A DNA stretch of 64,000 bases from contig CM068590.1 of assembly GCA_035048485.1 (NCBI GenBank), positions 10,529,329 to 10,593,328 on the forward strand. Direction: 5' to 3'. The notes under the pieces were generated by a model that did not search any database, had not been told where the DNA came from, and worked only from the letters and a program-made list of their open reading frames with translations. The translations under genes were made by a program, and so were the position numbers. Positions within the stretch are counted from its first letter, which is position 1. Every line of letters begins with the position of its first letter. Source of the stretch: Pteria penguin. Lineage: Eukaryota; Mollusca; Bivalvia; Pterioida; Pteriidae. Shown one piece after another: positions 32,940-45,100 of this stretch.

Positions 32940-33035
32940 TTTTTAACATTTCTGGGTTGGATTGTGAAATGTGGATATCCAGGGATAGATTTTGACATGT
33001 GGTTTTCCAGGGTTGGATTTTGACATGTAGGAAAT
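32940..33035. repeat. Short tandem repeat, about 30-bp units, next to SVOP-like exon 13
   Basis: Three copies of a unit like ccagggttggattttgacatgtgg, the first more diverged (tctgggttggattgtgaaatgtgg). The read-through version of exon 13 would be translated from it, which weakens that version. Confidence 0.7.
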
Positions 33036-33074
33036 CAGATCTCTTACTTCCTCTTTTAACACTATAAAACTTAC

Positions 33075-33188
33075 AGGCAAGACTCTGCCTTTTGTCTCTA
33101 TTGGTAAAAAGATAGCACATAAGGCTGCAGCAAAACCCATTGAACCGTAAACCCAAACGGCAGCCGTCAAGGACTTGTCCAGTAGAAC
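33075..33188 (-). CDS. SVOP-like exon 13 (residues 488-525), helix 12 and PIETKGR
   Basis: Encodes [35 protein letters not shown] and P. The acceptor ctccctag at the high end is clear. At the low end a GTAAGT (33069-33074) would splice after Pro. If it is not used, the frame stays open to a stop at 32943, adding 43 residues that resemble no family sequence and overlap an internal tandem repeat (gttggattttgacatgt). Confidence 0.8.
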
Positions 33189-36100
33189 CTAGGGAGAGAA
33201 GTAAGCTCATTAAAATGTATGACAAAGACTACTGTGGTGATATAATAAAAATCGTAGAAATACAATAAAAAGCATGCATCCTATCATTATATTATATCCT
33301 ATCATTATACCATATTATATGGCGTAATTATACCACCTAGTCTTAGTAAAGTGAAGAAGACCAAGGTAAATGTATGATACAGACCACTGTGGTGATACAA
33401 TAATTATCATAGAAATACAATAGAAAGTATGCATGTGTCCTGACATTATATATAGCATAATTATACCACCTAGTCTTGGTAAAGTGAAGAACATCAAGCT
33501 AAATGTTTGACAGACACCATTGTGGTGATATAATAAAAATCATAGAAATACAATAGAAAGCATGCATGTGTCCTGTTATTATATATATTATGGTGCAATC
33601 ATCACACCTAATCTAGTCCTGGTAGTTTAATGTGTGGAAGACCAAGCTTAATTATGACCTTCGATGACAGTTCTCAACCAGCTTTTGTATAATCATCATT
33701 AATTGACCTCACTGTACTTGTAATAAATATTTATAGTTTTATAAGGTTATATAATTTTACATCAACACCCTTAGAATCTCACTGCTTAATATTTGTTAAT
33801 CAATTACAGTCCATCCTTTTTTAAAGACCACCTGTATTTAGCAGTCACCTGTCTTTAACAACCACTATTCTCTGTTTCTTATTATTAATTGCGTATACAA
33901 CATTAACCTGTATTGAGAGACCACTTGCCTTGAGTGGCCAAATTTCCAACTTTGTTGGTTGCTTAAAACAAGTCCAAATAAGGCAAATTTTGCAATGATC
34001 TATATCTTGGTTACATCCCAACCCAATGGGAATACGCACGTGAGGTATGAAAGCCTTACCTCTAATGATTCAAAAGTTATAACCAATGTTTAAGTTTTTG
34101 AAATTTAGGTCAAAGTTCACAGTCAATGTAACAAGGTCAAAAATTATTAGAGCTAAAGAAAGGCTCTGTCACAAGGAATACACATGTGAAATAAGAAAGA
34201 CCTACCTCCTACCTTTCAAAAGTTACAACCAATATTAAACTTTTTTAGATAGGTTAAAGGTCACGAGGTCAAAGACCATCATGTGATTTGAATAGGCTTT
34301 ATCAGTGGAGTATGCATGCCAAATATGAAGTCTCTATCTTTCAGGGTTCAAAATAATATGCTCATGATTAATCGATCCGGGGGCATAAAAAATACATTTA
34401 CACAAACGCTCTGATCTCAATGAAGATTAAAAAGCAAAAATATTGATGATTCAAAATGGCTTACCTGCGCGACAAAGGGTGTAACCATAGCCCCGACCCT
34501 AGCCCAGCTAGAGGCCGTACCAATACCTAGGGTCCTCACAGATGTCGGGTATACCTGATAACACAAAATCCTCAATATCATAAAAGATTATTTTAATCTG
34601 TTCCTTTCTATTCAAAGAGACATATCAGCAGACCAAACCCGACATGTTACTCTTTGCCAGGGTTTTCATTGTGACATCAAGAACTGGATAATGACGTCAG
34701 AACTGAAGCAATAACATCAGAATAAAAATCACGGCAAAGAGTTGCATGTCGGGTCTTGGGTCACTTTTATCACGTGAAATATGAAGACCGTCTTTTTCAA
34801 TATGATGATGTACAAGACATTCAAGCATAGATTTAAATATACATGTAAATGTACTTCAGACTAACAATATAGCTGCTTGTACAATTGTTTTTGTAGAGAT
34901 TAACTGAATGACAGAAATTTAGTCATGTACCTAAACATGATTTTGAGTAACAATCAATCTAACCTGATGCTCTTGACAACAATTATAAAATATGTATTTT
35001 CAAATTAATAGTGTTATAAAAATTTGCTGTTTTTTAGTCACAATGGTGACATGGTATTAGATTTAATGGAATAAGCAAAGCGTTAACAGTTTCTTTTCAC
35101 TATAGATCCTTTCACACTAACTGGCTGACTAAATGTTTTGGTGGGTGGATGTATTTGCGGACACCCATTAATAACATCTTTTATTAACACTGCACACAAT
35201 TTCGTAGGTAAAGAGAACAGTGAGCTGGCATTCATAGTTTTCTGCAAATACTTCCACCAACCAAAACATTAGGTCCACAGGTTATAGTGAAAGGGTCTAA
35301 ACAGCTTTCGTTTTATTATTTGTCTAATTCTATAAATAATACAGTGTAAACTGTCCAAAGCGGACACTGTCAAAACTGGAATCTTGTGAAAAACGGACAT
35401 ATTTTGTGGAACGTAATTTTTTCCTATTATTTTCATTGAATGTGAACTCTACGAATAACTGACACTGTCTACTCTGGACATCGGACACAATCTCCATTCC
35501 AGATTTTATGAAATCCTATGTTATTTAACTGACACTACCGGACACTTTCGTCGTTAAGAGTTAACACGCTTGACCGCTCGCATTGTTTACGTAACATGTA
35601 CTGCCGTTAAAAGTGACACCTGCTTATTATTGTTAATTGGTCGTTTGGGTGTATCTTTGATTGGTACATTAACCCTGTGTGCTTTCACTATGTATGCAGT
35701 TTTCATACCGTTTAATAAATGTGAAAGCCGTTTACTGATATAATTGAATTAGGTAAATAAAACTTTTAAAACCAAGCAGATGTGTCGGAGCCGGCTACCA
35801 AGCGGAGACGCGTGGAATTAACACTTAAAGACAAGATTGGACCAAGGCACCTGTCCAAGGTAGACAATATAAGTGTCCCAATGACTGTCCGGTTTGGACA
35901 GTTTTCACTGTAGTATTATGAAAATTTGTCCTTTTCTTTGTCACCATGGTGACAAGGTATTAAATTTAATAGAATAAGCAAAGCATTAACAATAAATATT
36001 TCTCTTTACTGTACCACTTTCTATTACACTGACCTTCTGTTTTGTCGTAATATTTCCATATCCTTTACCAATTCATTTTGTATTTTTTTCCAATCCTTCA

Positions 36101-39100
36101 ACCCATACTTTTGTCTAAATTTCCAATCCCTTAAAACCATTTCAACTTGTATTAATGTCTAAATATCTCATTCCTTTAGCAATTTTTTTCACTTAAATTT
36201 CGAATCCTTCACCCAATATTACTGTTTAATATTCCACCTTTAGCTGATACTTTTGTCTTCATTTCCAATACCTGCACACATTATTAATGTCTAATATTCC
36301 ACCTTTAACCAAAACATTTGTCTTTTAAGCTGATACTTTTGTCTTCATTTCCAATACCTGCACACATCATTTATTGTCTAGTATTCCACCTTTAGTCGAT
36401 ACTTATGTCTTAATTTACAATTATTATACCTGCACACATCATTTATTGTCTAATATTCCACCTTTAACCAAAACATTTGTCTTAATTTCCAATGCCTGCA
36501 CACATCATTTATTGTCTAGTATTCCAACTTTAGCCGATACTTTTGTCTTAATTTACAATTATTATACCTGCACACATCATTTATTGTCTAATATTCCACC
36601 TTTAGCCAAAACTTTTGTCTTAATTCCAATGCCTGCACGCATCATTTATTGTCTAGTATTCCACCTTTAGCCTTTACTTTTGTCTTCATTTCCAATACTT
36701 GCACACATCATTTATTGTCTAATATTCCACCTTTAGCCTATACTTTTGTCTTAATTTACAATACCAGAACACATCATTTAATGTCTAGTATTCCACCTTT
36801 AGCCTTTACTTTTGTCTTCATTTCCAATACTTGCACACATCATTTATTGTCTAATATTCCACCTTTAGCCTTTACTTTTGTCTTCATTTCCAATACCAGT
36901 ACACATCATTTATCTAATATTCCCCTTATCTATAATGTTATACTGTATTTCCAATGAGAGTTTTACCACTTACTTCCCCAGTGTAGATATACACAAAGCT
37001 GAACATTCCTTGAGAGAATCCTCGAATCACCAACATGACAACAGTTAACAGTTTCTGCGGCATATGAATCTGGAGCAGGATGAAGAACAGCGCAGACACA
37101 GAGCAATTAAAGGCGCCCATGTAACGTCGTCCTAATTTGTCGATTAATAACATGTTTAAAGGCAGAACTGAAATTATTAAAATATATGATAAATGATCGT
37201 CCATTGGGGAAATGAAAATGTAGCATGTGATTTCTTTGAAAACCGTGACCGCTTTATCCGTTTTGTTGGCATGTAATTTTACATTATATCAAGATTATTT
37301 TAGTAACATGGTGATGGCATCTGCCTAAAGCAATGCAGAACAAGAAACTGCTAAAGACAATGTGGCCACATTGCAAAGCAAATTCAAAACAAGGTCTAGG
37401 ACACATGAAAAAGTTAAATGTCATGGTATCAATTGAAACCTCTGGTAATGAAATACCTAGCCAAAATTAAAGCTTTTTAAAAGTAGGTTAAAGTCTATGG
37501 TCAAGATCACTAGGTCAGAAGTCATGGCACAATTTGAAAGCTCTGGTCATAAAGAACCTATCTATGAAGTACCCTATTATGTTTATACTACTCTTAGTTT
37601 CTGAGATTTTGCTTGAACCAGAAACTTAACCAAAATGTTGACAGATGAACATACAGACATCCCCAAACTAGACCAGAACTACTTTGTAATCCGGCCAAAA
37701 ATTTCAATTCATTCATAGACCAATTCAAAGAGGTGAGGGATCTTATATGTGCCAATATCTATTATGACATAGGGACCATGGTGTTTAGGGGCAGGCTTGG
37801 TGTAGTGGTTAAGCGCTTGGCTTGCGCCGCCGACGATCCGGGTTCGATTCCCGGGGTTGCGCCACTATGTTTAAGAGGTTGGTTACCTCCTGCTTACATG
37901 TCACAATATAACTGAAAAATTGTAGAAATCAACGTAAAACACCAATCAACCAACCAACCAACAACAACCATGGTGTTTAAGGTCTCATCTAAAAAACAAG
38001 ACACCTATCGGTCAATAGTAGGACTCAAACCTACAACCCAACTGTTACAGGTCAGCTGAGTCACTCAGGACACCAAAATATTTATACTTATCTTCTTATC
38101 ACTTCATTTTGATTACACTCACCCTGCCTGATAATTCAAATTCATGTAACATTACATAATATGTAACCAAGAGAACTTCTCAATTATATATAAATTTTGC
38201 CAAAAAAATGGACTCCTCGCACCAGGCCCAGCGTGATTCAGTTGTTAGGTCATTTGGCACAGGATTATAAATTTCAGGATTAGAATCCAGACTTAGTTTC
38301 ACTTGTATGAAAGTCCATTTTATGTCCAATATTGCAGTAAAACTTATGCCCAATGTCGCAGTAAAACTGGGCCCAATGTCACAGGAAAACTTAGGCTCAA
38401 TGCCACAGTACACAATAGCATGTAAAATGATGGATACTGCTTTAGTTGGGTTGAATAAATACCAGTAGGTCAAAATTTTATAAGCAACAGAGAAGAGTTG
38501 CCTGCATAGGTGAAAAATCTTGGTGTGGGTGTGAACAACCATCTTAATTTCAACACTTTGAAATGTAATTTACAGTGGCAAGCAGTTGGAACTTAGATGT
38601 ACTGTCCACAAATCATAATATTGCTGTTAACATGACACTGGTTGCCGTTATGCAGTTCAAGATTCGGCTCACTGAGAAGATAACTAGTATAACTTACCAA
38701 TAAACTCTCCAAGTGTGGAGACCATAATAGTCATGTAATCATCTGACTTAAGCTCTTTACACATACAGGTGTCTGTGTCTGTACAAAAAAAAGACAGTCA
38801 ATATAATGTGTTGTCATTAATTATAATGTTCAATTTATGAGTGAAGAAGAAGAAAATCAAATTCTATGTATTTAGAATATATTTTCACAATACCTTCACA
38901 CAATATGTCATTTTTGCCATTTATTACATATTTCTATAGATTCTAAAATGACTTACCGAGCATTTTACTTCCATATATCTATGAAGTCTTATTTGTAAAT
39001 ATTCATGGGAATTTCAAAGACAGGTTCTTCTACTACTAATCTTATATAGTACTCAATGTAAAATCCACAGTTTAGAGACCATACAGTTACTGATGAAAAA

Positions 39101-42100
39101 GATGGAGGATAAAATATGTAATTAAAAGATACTTTACACACTACTGTAAATGTCAGAAAATATGCCCTTTGCTAGTCTTTACCACACTAAAACCAAAGGC
39201 AGACAAATTTTCTGATGATCAAACTTTATGTTAAAATCAGTGCTATGCTGCCTTCTCTTTCTTTTTTTTTACCTCCAGATTTATCGTTATGAAGTTGCAG
39301 TATCTCGGCACTGGCCAGCACCATTCCGTAATAAGAGAAAGCGGTTACAAACCACATGAACCACATCTGGAAAGTGGTACGTCGGTACTCGGTAGAAAAC
39401 AGATCGGAAAAAGCGCCACGTTTAACCTACAATTAGTTATGAATTATATAACCATCAGGCAAATAAAACAAAGCCTTAATAGCGAACAGACAAAATTTAA
39501 ATCTGTCTTTATCATGAAACAGCATTTTCACCTTGTTATCTACAAGGTGTAGTATTGTCACCTTAACCAAAAATAAAATTTATTTTCAAATTATTAATAT
39601 TCAGAAAATTTTCTGTGAGGAAACCTTCTCATTTTATATCATTTTTTAATTTTTTTAAAGAGTCCTACTGGTACTATAGGGTTTTTTTTTTTTTTTTTTT
39701 TTTTATAAATTATCACTACTTATCTCAATAACACAAAAGACCAGAATTTCTTTCATCACTTATCATGACCTATAAATGACTGAATGAATGATATTCAGGT
39801 ACAAAACGAAAAAACAGAATTTATATAAAACACCTGATTGTTTATCTGAACTTACTACTGGAGAAACCCGAAGTTTTCCATCAGGAAGCATTGTTTTATT
39901 CATTCTTGCAGCTTTTTCTAACACTTTGATTGCATCTTCTCTATGACCAGCAGCAACTAAATATCTTGCTGATTCCGGCAAACACTACAAGCAAAATTCA
40001 TCAAAATTTTCAAATCTTTTACAGACTTTCTTTTTAATATCCACTGTATGCAACTCAATATATATATCTTATATTGTAAAACAATGAAGGCAAAAAATAA
40101 TTCAAATTCCTGTTGTCCTTTACAATTTTACTTTCAAATTTTATTAATTTAAGTAAACAAATCAATAACATTATTTTTAAACTTTCATATACTTTGTAAT
40201 TTGACTTTTCAAATGGATTGCATGATCTTGCGAGTATTTCAAAATTTGGAGGCAAAGTCATTCAAAAGTTTTAATCATTTATTAAATAGATAATTTTTGT
40301 TACATAATATATAATGTTACAGTGAATATCATGCAAGAAAATGCATTTTCAGAAGCAATAGTACTGGGGTAAATTAGGAAGTTTTGCTTAACCTTGTGAA
40401 CAATGAGAGCAAAATCACTCCAAATAGTCCACAGGCTATACAAAGTTTGTTATCAAATTTAAGTGCAAGCATGTTTGCATTAATTTTATGACCAGAGGTG
40501 ACTAAATATCTAGCAACACTTCCTTACATGAAAAAAAACCCAGATATCTTTAATTTACCACATAAGATACAATGTATTTCATGTCAAGATGATAGCATGC
40601 TAGCAGAAGAAGCATATGTTGAGAAGAAATTTCATATTTCACTGATTCTTTATATGAATATTCAAAGTTTTTCCTTTGCTAAAGACTGTCTATGGAGCAC
40701 TAGCATATAATTTACATATTTTCTCACACTGGGGGTATAAGTTGTCATTTTGATTGTTGATTATTTGTTTACTAAAATTTGGATCCTTTTCAACTGGAAG
40801 AGAAAGTACGATAACCATGTGTAAATTAAAAGGGGTTTACATTCGTGAAAGGAATACAGTACGGATAGGAGAGCTAGTACTTCAATGTAATTGATTGGTT
40901 GAAAACCTTATTTCAATCAGTAAACATACATATCATTGTGGAACCTATCATCAACAGGGGCCAGTTGTTCGAAACTTTAACCACTTGTTAAGCTAACCAG
41001 TGGTTAAAGTTTGAGAGTTAATTAATTTGATATATAAGATTTCTGTATAAAAATCTAAATTATTTTACAATGCTGGTTACATATGCTACAAATCAGTACA
41101 CAGACTATGAATTTAAGACTTCTCATTTCAGTGATATAGTCAGATGAAATTTAACCACTGGCCCCAGCATGTAACATGTAAATAATATTTTAGATGTTCT
41201 GTATGCTTATGTTCTGCATTATATTTTATATACATGTACATAAAATGCATATTAATGTGAATGAGAAAAATTTTAATATCATGAAACACTTTTATGTCAA
41301 ATACCTTGATGATAATTAGTTCACTGAACTTTTTTACATTCAAGGATTTCATTCATTAATTCTTAAAATTAAAAAATGTGTACCCATTTTAATAGGGTTG
41401 AAAGAACCATATTAACTCTTTTCATGAGAAGTGGGAGAGGTAGAGCCTAGAAACCTGAAAATCGCACCAATTGATTGTACATATCAACTGACCATCCTTC
41501 CTAAATCTATACCATGAATGCTTTGTGGGGTTTTTCTGTGATGGTCAATATATATATTCTAATAATCCTTTTTGATTCCCATGGTTGAAATGGATTCTGT
41601 CATGGGTTGAATTGTGTCCTCTTCCAAATTTCAACATGAATCTCTCTCTCTCTACCTCAATATCTATTAAGCAATGGGTTGGTTGGTGTTTTATACTATT
41701 TTCAACCACTTTTTATTAATATCACAACATGGAAGTACCAGATAAGCAATCTTTCAACCCTAGTGCCTCAAACCTTGGAATTAAACCTGGATTGCTTACA
41801 TCACAAGCCGAGTGCTTACTACACCAAGTCTGCTTCTGTTCAGCAACAGGGAAGTTCTTGTACAACTACTACATTTGAAACCTATAGTACCATTATCACC
41901 ACTGTTATTACTGGAAAAATCTTACCTTAAGTAGAAAGCATATAAGGAATGAAGGAACAGCAGAGAATATCAACAACCATCTCCAACCCAGTGTAGGGAT
42001 CACTGCCCAGGCTAGCAGGATCTCAAACATTGTGCCTGATGCCCAAGCTATCTAAAATACAAAACATTACCTGTTATTAGTACATTGTATCTCAAACATT

Positions 42101-45100
42101 GTACCTGATGCCCAGTCTATCTAAAATACAAAACAAACCCCTGTTACTAGTGCATTGTATCTCAAACATTGTTAAAGTACCTGATGCCCAGGCTATCTAA
42201 AATACACAACAAATCCCTGTTATTAGTACATTGTACACTCAAGAGAACGTCTATTGTCTAGTTGTCATATCATCGCCGCGATATTTTTTAAGTCTTAACT
42301 ACTAATCACTGCAATCTTCGCTCATTAATTTACCTATAGCTAATGCGGAACCACCGCAATGATCGCAGTGAATTACCGCAGCATTGTGGGCATTCCGCGG
42401 TGACCCCATTGTAAGCAGTACTTTGTATCTCTAACATTGTGCCCAATGCCCAGGCTATCTAAAAATGCAAAAAAAATTTCTTACTAGTAGTATCTTAAAC
42501 ATTGTGCTTAATGCAGAGGCTATCTAAAACAAACAGAAATCCCTCTTAGTAGGATCTCAGATATCATGCCTGATGCCCAGGCTATCTAAAAACAGAAATC
42601 CCTGATTGAAGGATATCAGACTTTGTGCCAGAAACCCAGGCTATTGAGAAAAAAACAGAAATCCCTGTTAGTAGGATCTCAGACTTCATGCCAAATGCCC
42701 AGGGTATCCAAAACAAAAAGAATTCCCTCCTAGTAGACTCTAAATCATTGTGATTGATTGATTATTGTTGTACGTCACACCATGAATATTTCACGTATAT
42801 GGTGACGGCATCTGCCTGATGCAGAGCATACAAATTTTGACCTTTGCAATGGACTGACCCAAAGCAGTGAGGGATCTTTAACGTGCCATGCATACCATGA
42901 CACAGGGCCTCGGTTTTTACTGACTCATCAGAAAGACATAACACTGGCATGACCAGAGCGGGACTCGAACCCCGGCCTCCCGATCAGGAGTCCGACGCGA
43001 TACCACTAGGTGAACAATGTCAAGGTGATCTAAAACACAAAAGAAGTTCTTGTCTGAGGATCTCAAACATTGTGACTAATGCCTAGGCCATCTTAAATTC
43101 AACAGAAATCCCTGTCAGCAGGATTTCAAACATTGTGTCTGAGACCCAACCTTTCTCATCAAAATAGGAATTACTAGCCCAAAACTAGACTGGAGTTACC
43201 TGCTCTTGCTTGCTATTGCTGCATGAAGAGACAGGTAACCACTGCCATTCTGGAGAGGCTCGATTCTCTCCAGCTAGTGTTATTTATAGTGCAGGCGGTA
43301 AGGGTAGATAACAAGCAGTACACACTGCCTGTAGATATAATTTGTCCGCAGTAGCATACGCAGTATTAGTATACAATGTCATCTGATGTAATTTATGAGA
43401 GGCGAGCGATGTTTAGCCTCAAGGATTTAATTAATTCTGTCAATAATTGTTGATTCAAAATTTAAATGAATGAAACAAACAACTGGATCCCGAGAGAGAA
43501 AAATAACAGATAACATGTCACTTGAACCTAGGTCAGCCTTGTTATGAATTAGTGGTCACCTGTCTAGATATTTTAAGATCTAGATAGGCATTGCCAGTCT
43601 AGCCAAAAACAAAATCAAATTTACTAAATGTAACTATATGTTGGCAGTATTGTCAATCTGGTCTACAGATTAATATGCTTTAAAGTTGTTTTAGGGCAAA
43701 TTAGAAGCACGTCAGAATTTTCTGGAACTTTCTATTGAATATCCTAAAAAAAATAGAAAATCCATCTACTGATTCACTGTTTTCTAAATGTACATCATGC
43801 AGAGAAATATAACATTTTATTTTTAGTATTAATTATATCATTACTCTGATAATAGGTGAACGAATACAACACTTTGTTCAACACTCCATTTTGCACTTAA
43901 ATGTGGCCATGCTTAATATATAGTTAATTATGTTACAAATATCTATTCGTCTGTATAATAATAATTATTATACATACATTACCAAGCATGAGCATTTTGG
44001 CACGAGATTTGGATGGAAGATACTCTGTCATTAAGGCAAATCTACAAAAAAAAAAGCATAAATATCATTTCCAAATTGGATTAAGGGAATGAACATACAA
44101 CATTTGATTGGTTCCTACAGGAAAACCATGGTAATGTGGTAGGAAAAAGTTTTACTTTAATAGAGCCAGAAAAACAGTATAATCATAGTGTATTCTGATT
44201 CACCTTTTACACATGATTATAACTGTAGTTTTACCATTTGAAATTTTAAGGAGAGATAACATGTTGTGGATGGTAACATATATTGAATATTAAACTTCCA
44301 TAGTCAAAATATAAACCGTTAGAAGAAACTGTTAGAGGATTGGCTTTATGCAAGAAAATTAAAAAAAAAAAAAAAATCCATCACTCTAAGTGATGTCATA
44401 GCCATCACTGCATTTTACAACCTTAATCCACTGTCAAACATATTCTTCACAACAATAAGCTTTATCATTTGGCATTGTCGCTACAAATCACAACACATCA
44501 TTTGGCATTGCAAAATGACAATACTATTATGTACCTTCAATAGGTGCCACTTACGCTTGCGGGGAACCTGCTAACCCAGATCCTACAAGGCCACGCAGTA
44601 TTAACAACCATATAAAGGACGGACTGAAAGTTGTCAGCAATCCAAAGTAACCTATCCAAAGTGTCACCATATACAGCGTCTAAAAATAGTTCAAATATAT
44701 ACTTAAGGTGGTAGATCCCTTTAAAAATATAGATAACTCTTATGAATAAGCTGGTGTGGTTCAGCCATTTAGTGTACGGTTCATGAGCTGATGATCCTGA
44801 ATTCAAATCCCGTTGAACTTTTTTGTCTTGCAAATGAGTAAAAGTTGAGATCTCTTGGTACGGCAAAAACATGAAAGTGATTGGTGGCTATGACACTAAC
44901 AACAATGTACTACAGTGGACATTCACAGACCCCTGAAATTCAGAGGTGAGACCAGGTGCTCAGGAGGATTAAGCGTCTCCTGTTTGGCTAGCCACACCCG
45001 CCATAAATACCCTGACATACAGACGAAACAAATATAATTCAGCACTGTATATGTACATGAATGTGATTGATTGATTGATTTTTGTTTAACGTCACACCAC

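Larger units (their letters stand above)
42052..43150 (-). repeat. Minisatellite derived from the SVOP-like exon 7 acceptor (about 10 further units)
   Basis: Units with core ctcaaacattgtgcctgatg then cccaggctatctaaaa recur near 42090, 42160, 42427, 42494, 42555, 42607, 42678, about 42730, 43013, 43061 and 43124. Each copies the start of exon 7 and the adjoining ...ttttag acceptor in minus-strand sense. The array is interrupted by a dispersed repeat (42241-42420) and a SINE (42751-43010). Confidence 0.88.

Noticed and set aside
36374..36957. Two ~100-codon frames with repeated 'SNIPPLAxTFVLI' peptides
   Set aside because: They are translations of the 60-68-bp intronic minisatellite, on the strand opposite to the SVOP-like gene.
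37791..37863. Apparent tRNA gene with perfect T-arm and A/B boxes
   Set aside because: The acceptor stem does not pair, and the sequence is the head of a SINE with a defined tail and target duplication. The same holds for the heads at 7973, 52560, 5961 and 43010.
41679..41930. 83-codon plus-strand frame
   Set aside because: It is the reverse reading of a family B SINE and of intron sequence next to SVOP-like exon 7.
43983..43987. GTAATG donor for SVOP-like exon 6
   Set aside because: It would leave phase 1, force a non-canonical acceptor in exon 7 and shorten a conserved spacing by three residues; GTATGT five bases further keeps frame and spacing.
44537..44872. 111-codon minus-strand frame overlapping SVOP-like exon 5
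   Set aside because: It reads the exon in the wrong frame; the collinear SVOP alignment is in another frame with clean splice sites.
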